Below, one piece after another: positions 34,114-43,362 of a DNA stretch of 64,000 nt. Every line of letters starts with the position of its first letter. Within the stretch, counting starts at the first letter, position 1. The notes under the pieces were generated by a model that was not told the origin of the DNA, searched no databases, and saw only the letters and a list, made by a program, of their open reading frames with translations. Made by a program: the position numbers and the translations under genes. The stretch comes from Chromohalobacter marismortui. Lineage in GTDB: Bacteria > Pseudomonadota > Gammaproteobacteria > Pseudomonadales > Halomonadaceae. The stretch is taken from the NCBI RefSeq assembly GCF_004364315.1, contig NZ_SOBR01000001.1, positions 1 through 64,000 on the forward strand, read 5' to 3'.

Positions 34114-35469
34114 TCAACGAGCGGCGATGGCGTCACTGGGCGTTGCGTTATCTGCTGCGGCATCACGGTAGGCGGCGTCTTCTTCGGCGAGAACCTGCGG
34201 CGAGAAGCGCACCAGCAAGGCACAAAACGAGGCAAGCAGCACGGCCAGGCCAAGATAAAACAGCCCTTGCTGATAACTCAGCGACTCGCTGCGGAACAGG
34301 AAGCCCGCCGCCACGGCCCCTGCGTTACCGCCCGCGCCGACGATGCCGGCCACGGCGCCGAGCGCTTTCTTGTTGATAAAGGGGACGACCCCGAAGGTGG
34401 CGCCCTCGGCCATCTGGGTGAACAGGCTGAAGACCAGCATGATGCCGATGGCGAGCGCCAGCGTCTGCATCTGGGCGAAGCCCATCAGGGCGACCCCTTC
34501 GCAGAGCATGGCGATGAACAGCCAGCGCACGCGCCCCTTGAGCCCCCCATGGCGGGCGAAAAGATCAGAGAAGATACCGCCGAGAGTGCGGGCGAACAAG
34601 TTCATTAATCCAAATAGCCCGGCGATGAGTCCGGCGGTGGCCAGATCGAGTTCGAAGGTGTCGAAGAAATAGATGGCCGCGATGTTGTTGATGGTCAATT
34701 CGACGCCGAAGCAGGCGGCATAGACGATGAACAGCGCCCATACACGCACGTCCCGCATGGCGGCGCCGAAGCTGTGTGCCATGCCATGTTCCTTCTCCGG
34801 GTAGGGAAGCTCGCCGCGCGCCCGAAGCGTATCGTAGTTGCCGTCGGGGGCGTCCTGGGTAAAGACGTAATAGGCAATGCCGGTCAAGAACAGCACGATG
34901 CCGGGAACGACCATGGCCAGACGCCAGCCGAGCGCTTCATTGACGCCCAGCATCACAATGCCGGAGAACACCAGGGGCATGAGGATTTGCGTGGTGCCGC
35001 CGCCCAGGTTGCCCCAGCCCGCCGTGGTGGCGTTGGCGGTGCCGACGACGTTGGGGCCGAACATCACCGAGGTATGGTACTGCGTGATGACGAACGAGGC
35101 GCCGATGGCTCCGATCGCCAGGCGTGCCAGCAGGAAGGTCTCGAAGCTGTCGGCGAAGCCGATCAGCATCACGGGCAGCGAGCCGAGGCATAGCAGCCAG
35201 GTGTAGGCCTTGCGTGGCCCGATCTTGTCGCAGAGTAGGCCGATGACCAAGCGGACCAGCACCGTGATGGCGACAGAGGCGATGATGGTGTTGCCGATCT
35301 GGGTCTTGGTCAGACCGAGATCGTCGCGTACCACTGCCATCAAAGGGGCGATACCGAACCAACCGAAGAAGCAGACGTGAAATGCGAACCACGACATGTG
35401 GAAGGCACGCATCTGCGGTGTCTTGAGGCTGAAAAGCCGTATCTTGTTGGCTTTGTTGCGGATTTCCAT
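34114..35469 (-). CDS. narK: Nitrate/nitrite MFS transporter
   Basis: A 451-residue, 12-helix transporter with the nitrate-porter signatures ATTAGWGNLGGG and GNAGAVAAGFLF, plus FFGWFGIAPLM in helix 1. It brings nitrate into the cell for NasA. It is transcribed away from nasT-nasS and preceded by a near-consensus sigma-54 promoter and an NtrC-like site. The start follows GAGGATGA. I found no ANTAR-type leader between promoter and gene. Confidence 0.93.
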   Translation of the reverse strand: MEIRNKANKIRLFSLKTPQMRAFHMSWFAFHVCFFGWFGIAPLMAVVRDDLGLTKTQIGNTIIASVAITVLVRLVIGLLCDKIGPRKAYTWLLCLGSLPVMLIGFADSFETFLLARLAIGAIGASFVITQYHTSVMFGPNVVGTANATTAGWGNLGGGTTQILMPLVFSGIVMLGVNEALGWRLAMVVPGIVLFLTGIAYYVFTQDAPDGNYDTLRARGELPYPEKEHGMAHSFGAAMRDVRVWALFIVYAACFGVELTINNIAAIYFFDTFELDLATAGLIAGLFGLMNLFARTLGGIFSDLFARHGGLKGRVRWLFIAMLCEGVALMGFAQMQTLALAIGIMLVFSLFTQMAEGATFGVVPFINKKALGAVAGIVGAGGNAGAVAAGFLFRSESLSYQQGLFYLGLAVLLASFCALLVRFSPQVLAEEDAAYRDAAADNATPSDAIAAR

Positions 35470-35605
35470 GGCTCATCCTCTAACGTTGGAGTAGCGGAGA
35501 TCGAACGCGACGTCGGCGACCTTCGGTTTGAAGGGCCGGGTCCTGGGGTTCGACGCACTCGTACTCACTTGGCGAGCCTGGTCCACGTCCTGCTGCCATA
35601 TAAAA

Positions 35606-35621
35606 GGCAAGAGGCGTGCCA
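35606..35621 (-). promoter_or_regulatory. Sigma-54 promoter for narK
   Basis: The minus strand reads TGGCACGCCTCTTGCC, matching TGGCACG-N4-TTGCW at every position but the last. The predicted 5' leader is about 125 bases. Confidence 0.75.
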
Positions 35622-35729
35622 ATGGAGCACGGCAATGATGAATGCCTTGGTTGATCATTCCAGAGCGGTGCATCGGCATGCGTTTGGTGCGCCTTGAGGC
35701 GTTATCGCACCGTTGTCATGCATCGATGG

Positions 35730-35746
35730 CGCACCGCTGATGTGCA
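35730..35746. promoter_or_regulatory. NtrC-like site between narK and nasT
   Basis: CGCACCGCTGATGTGCA keeps GCAC and GTGC arms at the right spacing. A weaker related sequence begins near 35706. Either could serve both divergent sigma-54 promoters. Confidence 0.5.
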
Positions 35747-35782
35747 AAGACGGTGTGGCATGGGCTGCCGCAGGGCATTACT

Positions 35783-35798
35783 TGGCATGCAACCTGCA
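35783..35798 (+). promoter_or_regulatory. Sigma-54 promoter for nasT-nasS
   Basis: TGGCATGCAACCTGCA has GG and GC elements correctly spaced, with one deviation in the -12 box. The predicted start leaves about 20 bases before nasT. Confidence 0.55.
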
Positions 35799-35827
35799 TT
35801 GCAGGGAGACAAGCACCCAGGAGAGAA

Positions 35828-36412
35828 ATGCGCATGACCGTGAAGGTGCTGATCGTGGATGCGCGGCCGGAGCGCTCCCGTGCACTGGAACAAGCGCTGC
35901 ACGAAGCGGGCTTCGACGTGGTGACGCGTGCCGACGAGCATGACGATCTCTACGCCATCATGACGCGCGTCACGCCGGATGCGGTGATCATCGATGCGGC
36001 GCTGCCCAGTCGCGATACCTTGGAGCACATGGGCCAACTGGGCCGCCGCTTTCCCAAGCCGATGATCATGCTGGCCGAGGAAGAAACGCCGAATTTGACG
36101 CGAGAAGCGACGAGCGTAGGCGTCAGTGCGTATGTGGTCGAGGACGTACAGCCGGCGCTGGTGCGTTCGATGGTCAACGTGGCGATTGCCAGCTTTGAAG
36201 CGCATCGCGCTCTCAAGGGAGAACTGACCAAGACTCAGACCACGCTCTCGCAGCGGCGCACCATTGAACGCGCCAAGAGCCAATTGATGGAAACGCACGC
36301 GTTCAGTGAAGACGCCGCTTATCAGTGGCTACGTAAGCACGCCATGAATCGTCGGCTGACCATTCACGAGGTCGCCCAGGCTGTCTTGGCCAGCGACGAT
36401 GTCGGCTCGTAG
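35828..36412 (+). CDS. nasT: ANTAR-domain response regulator (antiterminator)
   Basis: A 194-residue protein with an N-terminal receiver-like domain (VLIVDARPERS; AVIIDAAL carries the usual phospho-acceptor Asp position) and a C-terminal ANTAR RNA-binding domain (RRTIERAKSQLMETHAFSEDAAYQWLRKHAMNRRLTIHEVAQAVL). NasT binds paired hexaloop hairpins and prevents termination; two such leaders lie in the nirB-nasA control region. The ATG at 35828 follows AGGAG. It is followed after six bases by nasS. Confidence 0.93.
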   Translation: MRMTVKVLIVDARPERSRALEQALHEAGFDVVTRADEHDDLYAIMTRVTPDAVIIDAALPSRDTLEHMGQLGRRFPKPMIMLAEEETPNLTREATSVGVSAYVVEDVQPALVRSMVNVAIASFEAHRALKGELTKTQTTLSQRRTIERAKSQLMETHAFSEDAAYQWLRKHAMNRRLTIHEVAQAVLASDDVGS

Positions 36413-36418
36413 GAGAGA

Positions 36419-37651
36419 ATGATGAACGATCGCCGGATACCTCGAGGAGAATGGCCTTCTCCCGAGCGCGATACGCTGACCCTGGGCATGTTGCCGCTCA
36501 ACGATGCGGCGCCACTGGTGGTGGCGCGAGAACGTGGCTTGTTTGCAGCGCATGGTCTGGATGTGACGTTGCATGTCGAATCGTCGTGGGCCGGCCTGCG
36601 CGATGCTATGCAGCTCGGGCTTCTCGAGGGTGCACAGATGCTGCCCTTGATGCCGCTGGCCTCGACATTGGGGCTCGATGGACGCCCTACACCGATGCTT
36701 TCGGCGCTGACGCTGAATCTCGGGGGGAATGCCATCACCGTGTCCAATGCGCTGTATGCCAGCATGCAGGCGGCCGAGCCCGAGGCGATGATGCAGGCAC
36801 CGATTTCCGCCCGTGCATTGGCGGCAGTGGTGCGCCAACGGCGGACCGCCGGTCAGACGGCATTGCGTTTCGCTAGCGTCTATCCCTTTTCTTCACACCA
36901 CTATCAGCTGCGCTACTGGCTGGCGGAAGGGGGGGTCGATCCCGATCGCGATCTCGAATTGCGCGTGGTGCCCCCGCCCTTGGTGGCGGAGCAACTCGAG
37001 GCCGGGTGGCTGGATGGCTACTGTGTCGGCGAACCCTGGAACACGCTCGCGGCACGTCGCGAAAGCGGTCGTGTGCTGATCGGCAGTCATGCCATCTGGC
37101 AGCACGGCCAAGAAAAAGTCTTCGCGGTACGCGAGGCATGGGCCGATGCCCATCCGGCAGCGCACCGTGCGTTGCTACGAGCGCTACTCGAGGCATGCGC
37201 CTGGCTGGATAGGCCGGCGCAGCGTGTCGAGGCGGCACGCGTGATGTGCGAAAAGGGGTATCTGGATGTGCCCCCCAACGTGGTGGAGGAAAGCATGGCG
37301 GCGGGAGATACGCCGGCACCGCATGGCGTGAGTGTGTTCCATCGCCATGCCGCGAACTTCCCTTGGCGCTCGCACCTGGCGTGGTATGCCGATCAGATGC
37401 GGCGTTGGCAGCATCTGAATGTCGAGGAGTCGGTACTGAAGGCGTGCCTGGCCCGCTGCGTCCGGCCGGACCTGTTTCGCGAAGCGGCCGACGATCTTGG
37501 CTTCAATTATCCACTCGTCGATACCAAGCGCGAAGGTGAACATGCGACGGAATGGCCGCTGGCAGGGTGCCGCGGTGCCATCGCCATGGGGAGCGATCTG
37601 CTGTTGGGTGGCGGGCATTTTTCAGGGCGCGACGACGATAGCGAAAGCTGA
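36419..37651 (+). CDS. nasS: Nitrate-sensing regulator NasS
   Basis: A 410-residue protein of the NrtA-type solute-binding fold (LTLGMLPLNDAAPLVVARERGLFAAHGLDV; GYCVGEPWN) but with no signal peptide, so cytoplasmic. In known systems NasS sequesters NasT and releases it upon binding nitrate or nitrite. Two adjacent ATG codons (36419, 36422) are possible starts. The nasT-nasS spacing implies one operon. Confidence 0.93.
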   Translation: MMNDRRIPRGEWPSPERDTLTLGMLPLNDAAPLVVARERGLFAAHGLDVTLHVESSWAGLRDAMQLGLLEGAQMLPLMPLASTLGLDGRPTPMLSALTLNLGGNAITVSNALYASMQAAEPEAMMQAPISARALAAVVRQRRTAGQTALRFASVYPFSSHHYQLRYWLAEGGVDPDRDLELRVVPPPLVAEQLEAGWLDGYCVGEPWNTLAARRESGRVLIGSHAIWQHGQEKVFAVREAWADAHPAAHRALLRALLEACAWLDRPAQRVEAARVMCEKGYLDVPPNVVEESMAAGDTPAPHGVSVFHRHAANFPWRSHLAWYADQMRRWQHLNVEESVLKACLARCVRPDLFREAADDLGFNYPLVDTKREGEHATEWPLAGCRGAIAMGSDLLLGGGHFSGRDDDSES

Positions 37652-37654
37652 AAC

Positions 37655-37688
37655 GCAAACCGCCCCAGCGTTGGGTGGGGCGGTTTGC
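37655..37688. terminator. Bidirectional terminator between nasS and the M23 peptidase gene
   Basis: A 12-pair perfect stem (GCAAACCGCCCC with GGGGCGGTTTGC) and ten-base loop between convergent genes; A and T at the stem base give a short T run in each direction. Confidence 0.8.
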
Positions 37689-37722
37689 CGAACCAGTTAA
37701 GTACAGTAAGTAGGCCGGCGAC

Positions 37723-39384
37723 TCAGCCTTCGTCACCGGGCGCCTCGTCAAGCTGTACGCTGGCGATGGCCGGAATATCGCTGTCGCTTTCCAGCTTGGC
37801 GAGCAATGGCTTTGACTCTTTCTTGAACGCCGCCAGCTGCTTGCCTTTCAGGCTCTGGTTTTCGGGCAACTTGACGCGCATGGCATCTACGGAGCGGTTA
37901 TTGACCATCACCTCGTAATGCAGGTGCGGGCCCGTGCTACCGCCGGTATTGCCGGTCAGTGCGATTTTTTCGCCCATCTCGACACGCTCACCTTCCGACA
38001 CGAGTTGCTTGGAGAGGTGCATGTAGCGTGTCTTGTAGCCATTATCGTGGCGGATGACCAGATATTTGCCGGCGCCGCCCGCCTGAAAGGCGGACTTGAT
38101 GACGCGCCCGGCGGCCGGTGCTTCGACGGGGGTGCCGGTACGCATGGCGAAGTCCGTGCCGCGATGAGGACTGATGCGTCCGGTGATCGGATGGTGACGA
38201 CGCAGGTTGAAGGGGGAGCTGATGCGATAGTGACCCTCGAACGGATAGCGGTTGAACGCCGGGTCCAGGCCTTTTCCGTCGGGTGTGTAGAAGCGATCGT
38301 CGGCGCTGTTGCGGACCACGGTCAGGTCCATGCGCTCGCCCTTGTATTGCGCGGCGAGAATGCGCGAGTCGACGCTTTCGCCTTTCAGCATGTCGGATTC
38401 GACGAGTACCTGAAAATGATCGCCGTTACGCGTGTTGCGGCGAAAATCCAGTTTCTTCGACAGCAGGTTGGTCAGTTGAGCGACGTCGGCATTGGATAGG
38501 CCCGTGGATTGGGCCGATAACGTGAAGCTGCCACTGACCGTGCCGGCGAATAGACGTTGGGTGGTCTGGGTGGCCTTGGTGATGCTGGATACGTCGAAAT
38601 CGTCTTGAGGCGAGTGACGCTTGATCAGGTATCCCTTGCGGACATTTTTCATGACACGCAATGCCAGTAAGTCGCCATCCTCGTCTAGCTTGTAATCGAA
38701 CGAGCGACCCACGCGCCAGCGTGTCAAGACTTTCTTGTCAGGCATGCTGCCCAGGATTTGCATCACGGTGCTATAGCCGAGTCCCAGTGTACGTTCTGCC
38801 GTGACGGCGAACGTGTCACCAGGTTGCACGGTATAGGTCTGCCACTCCGGAACGAATTCTTGCTCGGCAGCGATTTCTCGTTCGAGCTCGGGAGAGCCAT
38901 CCGGATCGTGGAGCTCTGCCGGGTCGATGGAGAAGTCTTCGTAGGACGTACCGCCAAGCGCTTCGTCATCGAGCTCGTCCTCGGGTAACGTGTTCGGGAG
39001 CTGGATGGCAGTGTGAAGCGCTTTCGCAGCCAGATGAGGATGCGCGCCGCGTGCCTCGGAAGCCGATGTCCCGGGCATGGTGTCCTCGGCCGCATGTGCC
39101 TTGGCGACGATGTCGAGATCGACGATTTCCTGAGCCTTGAGGTCGCTCAGAGGGAGATTGCGCGTGGTGACGGTCTTCGAGGAATCGAGGGCATTGTCCG
39201 CGAGCGAAGGAGACGACGAATGAACATCGTCGGCCTCTTGAGTGATCTGGTGAGTGGCTGATTCACCACCCTTGTCGTCGATGACGGTGACGATTTGATG
39301 CGCGCCCAGCACAGTCACCATAGTGGCAACCGGTAACAAGAGTAATTTATGTGTGCGGGGGAGCGAATGAAGAATCCGCGACAT
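37723..39384 (-). CDS. M23 (LytM) peptidoglycan endopeptidase, MepM-like
   Basis: A 553-residue protein with an N-terminal membrane anchor (LLLLPVATMVTVLGA), a low-complexity acidic linker, a LysM/OapA-like segment (YTVQPGDTFAVTAE, about residue 188), and a C-terminal M23 domain with zinc ligands in HRGTDFAM and HLHYEV. It is periplasmic and likely cuts peptidoglycan cross-links during wall growth. Length and domain order match MepM (YebA). It stands alone between the nasS terminator and the pirin gene. Confidence 0.88.
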   Translation of the reverse strand: MSRILHSLPRTHKLLLLPVATMVTVLGAHQIVTVIDDKGGESATHQITQEADDVHSSSPSLADNALDSSKTVTTRNLPLSDLKAQEIVDLDIVAKAHAAEDTMPGTSASEARGAHPHLAAKALHTAIQLPNTLPEDELDDEALGGTSYEDFSIDPAELHDPDGSPELEREIAAEQEFVPEWQTYTVQPGDTFAVTAERTLGLGYSTVMQILGSMPDKKVLTRWRVGRSFDYKLDEDGDLLALRVMKNVRKGYLIKRHSPQDDFDVSSITKATQTTQRLFAGTVSGSFTLSAQSTGLSNADVAQLTNLLSKKLDFRRNTRNGDHFQVLVESDMLKGESVDSRILAAQYKGERMDLTVVRNSADDRFYTPDGKGLDPAFNRYPFEGHYRISSPFNLRRHHPITGRISPHRGTDFAMRTGTPVEAPAAGRVIKSAFQAGGAGKYLVIRHDNGYKTRYMHLSKQLVSEGERVEMGEKIALTGNTGGSTGPHLHYEVMVNNRSVDAMRVKLPENQSLKGKQLAAFKKESKPLLAKLESDSDIPAIASVQLDEAPGDEG

Positions 39385-39582
39385 GATTGATAGAAGCCGT
39401 ATACGTGAACGTTAAATAGATAAAAGGCATCGAAACGATAACTCAAGTAATATGAAATGCCTATCCTGTTCATGCATACAGCAAGGGCAAGCCGGTGTCG
39501 TCGGCTTGCTTATAGCCTAAAGTAAGTGGCTATGTTGGTAGTCCCTTACCGCTGCCACTCGTTGTACAGTATTGGTATAAAT

Positions 39583-40431
39583 TTAGTCGGTCAAGCTGCC
39601 ATCACGATAGGCCTGCATGGCGGCGTCCAGCTCGCTACGTGTGTTCATCACAAAAGGCCCATAATGAGCGATGGGTTCGCGATGCGGCGTGCCACGCAAG
39701 AGTAGGGCACCGGCCTCTCCATCGGCTTCCAGCGTGAGCGCATCACCGGCCTCCAGTACTGCGAGGTGACCGGCGTTTACCACTTGCTCACCCATCTTCA
39801 CCGTGCCCAGATAGGCATATACCAGCATGGTCTCGTCATCGAGCTGGGTCAGCGACAAAGTGCCTGAGTCGAGCCGCAGATCGGCGACCCCGGCGTTGCC
39901 GGCCAAGGCATCCAGAGGGCCATCGACACTGGCCGAGGCGTTTTGCCAGCGGCCTCCGAGCGCTATCAAATGGCCTGCTTGCCCCTCGAGATGCGGCATG
40001 TCCTGCGCGCGTATGTCGCGATAGGTGGCGGGACTCAGCTTGTCGCGAGCCGGCAAGTTGATCCACAGCTGAAAGGCGTGAAGCCCTTGGCTGTCGGTCA
40101 GTGGCATTTCAGAGTGGATCATGCCGCGTCCGGTATGCATCCATTGCGCATCGCCGGCATGAATGGTGCTGCTGTGGCCAAGATGGTCCTCGTGCGTCAG
40201 CCCGCCGTGAATGACGTACGTCAGCGTCTGCATACCTCGGTGGGGGTGTGGCGGAAAGCCCCCGATATAGTCGTCGGGCTGTTCGGACCCCAGTTCGTCG
40301 AGCATGAGAAATGGGTCGAGCCCGCCTTCGAAGTCGTGCAGTCGCTTGATCTTGACGCCATCCCCGTCCTGACTTGGATGGCTGGAGCGAATGTGCTTGA
40401 TTCGACGGTCTGTTTGCGTTGCGTGCGTCAT
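39583..40431 (-). CDS. Pirin family protein
   Basis: A 282-residue bicupin. The metal site is visible in FPPHPHRGMQTLTYV, with further ligands in the following THEDHLGH and HSEMP segments. Bacterial pirins include quercetin dioxygenases and regulators of central metabolism; function here is open. CAGGAGG precedes the start. It is divergent from a LysR gene. Between its stop and the M23 start lies a hairpin (39487-39509, GCAAGCCG/CGGCTTGC) of unclear role. Confidence 0.9.
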   Translation of the reverse strand: MTHATQTDRRIKHIRSSHPSQDGDGVKIKRLHDFEGGLDPFLMLDELGSEQPDDYIGGFPPHPHRGMQTLTYVIHGGLTHEDHLGHSSTIHAGDAQWMHTGRGMIHSEMPLTDSQGLHAFQLWINLPARDKLSPATYRDIRAQDMPHLEGQAGHLIALGGRWQNASASVDGPLDALAGNAGVADLRLDSGTLSLTQLDDETMLVYAYLGTVKMGEQVVNAGHLAVLEAGDALTLEADGEAGALLLRGTPHREPIAHYGPFVMNTRSELDAAMQAYRDGSLTD

Positions 40432-40523
40432 GGTGAACCTCCTGATGCCTATGGCTGGTATTTTAGTTCGTAATTTTCGAAAATTAATCGCATATTTTTG
40501 CTTTAAGCATTCGGGAGAGTCGA

Positions 40524-41438
40524 ATGGTCAGCGTCACGTTAGCGCAATGGCGCATGCTCGCTGCGGTGGTCGATCATGGCGGGTTCGCGCGTGCCGCGGA
40601 GGCCGTGCACAAGAGCCCTTCGACGCTCAACCACGCGGTGCACAAGCTCGAAGAGCAATTGGGGGTTCGGGTCCTGGAGCCGGTGGGGCGACAGGTACGT
40701 TTGACCGAGGCGGGGGATATGCTGCTGCGTCGTGCTCGGCAACTACTGGAAAGCGCCGAGGCCTTGGAAGATGTTGCCGGACGCCTCGGCGAGGGGCTCG
40801 AGGCCGAGGTGGTGATTGCCGTCGATCAGATATTTCCGCCGGATGCCTTGGCGCAGGCGCTGGACAGTGTGTCGCGGCTCTACCCCCACGTGCGCGTGCA
40901 ACTGCATGAAACCGTACTCAATGGCGGTGTCGAGATGCTTTACGACGGACGCGCTGATCTGGTGGTGTCCGGTATCGCCGCACAGGGCTTTTTGGGGGAG
41001 CCTTTGGTCAATGTGGAGTTTCTGGCCGTGTCGCATCCAGGCCACCCTTTGCAGCATTTGGGGCGTGAACTCGATCTGCGTGATCTGGAGCAGCACCGTC
41101 AACTGGTGGTGCGGGATTCGGCGCTACGTCAGTCGATGGACGCCGGGTGGCTCAAGGCCGAGCAGCGCTGGACGGTGAGCCATCTGGTGACGTCGTTCGA
41201 CATGTTGTGCCGTGGATTGGGGTTTGCCTGGATGCCGATCACTCGCATCCGAGAAGCATTGCGCATGGGAAGGCTTGTCCCTTTGCCTCTGGCGCTCGGG
41301 GGGCGTCGTGAAGTATCGATGCAGTTGATATTTCGTGACCGAGATCGTGCCGGACCGGCCACGCGGGCGCTGGCAGCGGCCCTGCACGAAGCCGTGAGCG
41401 GTTGCTGCGATGAACATTCGATAGAAACGAACGATTAG
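40524..41438 (+). CDS. LysR family regulator
   Basis: A 304-residue LysR protein with helix-turn-helix in the first 65 residues (QWRMLAAVVDHGGFARAAEAVHKSPSTLNHAVHKLEEQLG) and an effector domain. It is divergent from pirin with a 92-bp AT-rich gap, so pirin is the likely target. GGGAGAG lies before the start. Confidence 0.9.
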   Translation: MVSVTLAQWRMLAAVVDHGGFARAAEAVHKSPSTLNHAVHKLEEQLGVRVLEPVGRQVRLTEAGDMLLRRARQLLESAEALEDVAGRLGEGLEAEVVIAVDQIFPPDALAQALDSVSRLYPHVRVQLHETVLNGGVEMLYDGRADLVVSGIAAQGFLGEPLVNVEFLAVSHPGHPLQHLGRELDLRDLEQHRQLVVRDSALRQSMDAGWLKAEQRWTVSHLVTSFDMLCRGLGFAWMPITRIREALRMGRLVPLPLALGGRREVSMQLIFRDRDRAGPATRALAAALHEAVSGCCDEHSIETND

Positions 41439-41553
41439 GTCGCTTTAATGCGCTTGAGCGTCGAATCAATCATTTTATGCTGAGCGCCATCGAGGGCGGC
41501 CAAGCGCCGGCCATCCGTGCAATGCGCGTCAGGATCGCTGTAGGAGCAAAGAA

Positions 41554-42555
41554 ATGGGACTGTTGATCGAAGGTCGTTGGCACGACCAGTGGTATGACAC
41601 CAAGAAGCACGGCGGCGAGTTCGTGCGCGAGTCGGCGCAGTTGCGTGATTGGGTCACGGCGGACGGCATGCCGGGACCGCAAGGGCAGCCGGGGCTGGTC
41701 GCCGCGCCGGGGCGTTTTCATCTCTACGTCTCGTTGGCCTGTCCGTGGGCGCATCGCACCTTGATCATGCGCAAGCTCAAGGGGCTGGAGGACATGATCG
41801 GTGTGTCGCATACCAGCCCGCTGATGCTGGAGCAGGGGTGGTCCTATGCCATCGAGGAAGGCTCGAGTGGCGATCCGCTCAATGGCGTCGATTACCATCA
41901 CCAGCTGTATACGCTGACCGATCCTCAGTATACGGGGCGGGTCACGGTGCCGGCGCTTTGGGATCGCCAGACTGGACGCATCGTCAATAATGAGTCCGCC
42001 GAGCTGGTGCGCATGCTGGGGAGCGCCTTCGATGACCTGACCGGCAACCGCCTGGATTTTTACCCCGAGGACTTGCGCGACACCATCGATGCCGTCAATG
42101 CTGATGTCTACGACCATATCAACAACGGCGTCTACAAGGCTGGCTTCGCGACCGAACAGGCGGTCTACGACAAGCACGTTGCGGCGCTGTTCGCAGCCCT
42201 CGACCGGCTCGAGACGCGTCTCGATGCAGGCCGCTATCTCGCCGGGGAGTGGCTCACCGAGGCGGACATTCGGTTATTCACCACACTGGTACGCTTCGAT
42301 GCCGTCTATCATGGGCACTTCAAGTGCAACCTGCGGCGTATCGAGGACTATCCCAACCTGTCGAATTACCTGCGTGAACTGTATCAGTGGCCGGGCATTG
42401 CCGAGACGGTGAGTTTCGATCACATCAAGCGCCACTATTATTACAGCCACGACACCATCAACCCGACGCGTATCGTCCCTCAGGGGCCGCTGCTGGATCT
42501 CACGCGCCCCCATGATCGTGAGCGCTTGCCCGGTCGGGGGATCCGCGGCGCCTGA
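41554..42555 (+). CDS. yqjG: Glutathionyl-hydroquinone reductase
   Basis: A 333-residue Xi-class glutathione transferase (YqjG/ECM4/PcpF type). The catalytic Cys is in SLACPWAHRTLIMRKLKG; HHLYTLTDPQYTGRVTVPALWD-like sequence and DIRLFTTLVRFDAVY are family motifs. It reduces glutathionyl-hydroquinones with glutathione. Full length; cytoplasmic. It ends just before the repeats at the end of the DUF188 gene. Confidence 0.92.
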   Translation: MGLLIEGRWHDQWYDTKKHGGEFVRESAQLRDWVTADGMPGPQGQPGLVAAPGRFHLYVSLACPWAHRTLIMRKLKGLEDMIGVSHTSPLMLEQGWSYAIEEGSSGDPLNGVDYHHQLYTLTDPQYTGRVTVPALWDRQTGRIVNNESAELVRMLGSAFDDLTGNRLDFYPEDLRDTIDAVNADVYDHINNGVYKAGFATEQAVYDKHVAALFAALDRLETRLDAGRYLAGEWLTEADIRLFTTLVRFDAVYHGHFKCNLRRIEDYPNLSNYLRELYQWPGIAETVSFDHIKRHYYYSHDTINPTRIVPQGPLLDLTRPHDRERLPGRGIRGA

Positions 42556-42640
42556 GGCGCCGACTGTTCATCCCGCGGCGTTGTCAGTCGCCGCGTGCCC
42601 GAGCACGTGTCAGCCAGCGATCCAGGGCGTTGGCGAAGGC

Positions 42641-43027
42641 GCGGCGCTCGACATCGCCGTAGGGCTTGGGGCCGCCGGTGTGTTCACCGCTGGCGCGCAG
42701 AGTTTCCATGCGAATCTTGGATAGCCGCATCTGCACGGGGGCGCTGCCGCAAAATTAGCGATTCCTGGCCAGCCACCGATCGAGCGCATGGCGAACTCGC
42801 GGCGCTCGACATCGCCGTAGGGCTTGGGGCCGCCGGTGTGTTCACCGCTGGCGCGCAGAGTTTCCATGCGAATCTTGGATAGCCGCATCTGCACGGGGGT
42901 GCTGCCGCAAAATTAGCGATTCCTGGCCAGCCACCGATCGAGCGCATTGGCGAACTCGCGGCGCTCGACATCGCCGTAGGGCTTGGGGCCGCCGGTGTGT
43001 TCACCGCTGGCGCGCAGAGTTTCCATG
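42641..43027. repeat. Tandem copies of the 3' end of a DUF188 gene, period 158-159 bp
   Basis: A 70-bp block (42641-42710) recurs at the ends of two nearly identical units, 42711-42868 (158 bp) and 42869-43027 (159 bp). Each full unit encodes, on the minus strand, [17 protein letters not shown]-like sequence or its junction, then the [19 protein letters not shown] segment. The middle copy lacks one T, shifting the frame. Upstream of the first block (42584-42640) lies what looks like a different, ancestral C-terminus in frame ([17 protein letters not shown]). Confidence 0.9.
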
Positions 43028-43362
43028 AAGTCACGCATCTGTACCTGGGCACGAATGCTGTCGCGGGTCAGCGCTTCGCCACGATTGGTGATGACCTCGG
43101 CCTCGCGTGCCAACACGGCCTCCGCCAGAGGCAGGTCGGCGGTGACGACCAGATCGCCCGCTGCCACTCGGTCGACGATGGCGTCGTCGGCGGCATCGAA
43201 GCCACCGGGGACGGCCAGCGCGCTGACCCAGGCCGAGGGCGGCAGGGGCAGACGATGATTGGCGACGAAACGTGTCAGCGTCTGGGTGCGCTCGGCTGCA
43301 CGCACGATGATCTCGCGGGCTTGACGCGGACAGGCGTCGGCGTCGATCCACAGCGTCGGCAT
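42913..43362 (-). CDS. yaiI: UPF0178/DUF188 family protein (YaiI/YqxD)
   Basis: A 149-residue protein with the family signatures WIDADACPRQAREII at the N-terminus and VTADLPLAEAVLAREAEVITNRGEALTRDSI in the middle. The fold is PIN-like and the biochemical role is unknown. The ATG at 43362 follows GAGGGAG; the frame open to 43500 is upstream extension. Its last codons come from a tandemly duplicated segment, so the C-terminus ([13 protein letters not shown]) probably replaces an original tail now found at 42584-42640. Confidence 0.88.
   Translation of the reverse strand: MPTLWIDADACPRQAREIIVRAAERTQTLTRFVANHRLPLPPSAWVSALAVPGGFDAADDAIVDRVAAGDLVVTADLPLAEAVLAREAEVITNRGEALTRDSIRAQVQMRDFMETLRASGEHTGGPKPYGDVERREFANALDRWLARNR

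Noticed and set aside
35470-35605. ANTAR-type leader before narK
   Set aside because: No hexaloop with A1 and G4 and no terminator hairpin with a T tract was found.
42610-42894. A 94-codon minus-strand ORF over the DUF188 repeats
   Set aside because: It is the repeat unit read through the one-base deletion; the second half is out of frame and has no ribosome site.
42641-43027. Repeat array as a CRISPR
   Set aside because: Units are about 158 bp, contiguous, without spacers, and derived from a coding sequence.
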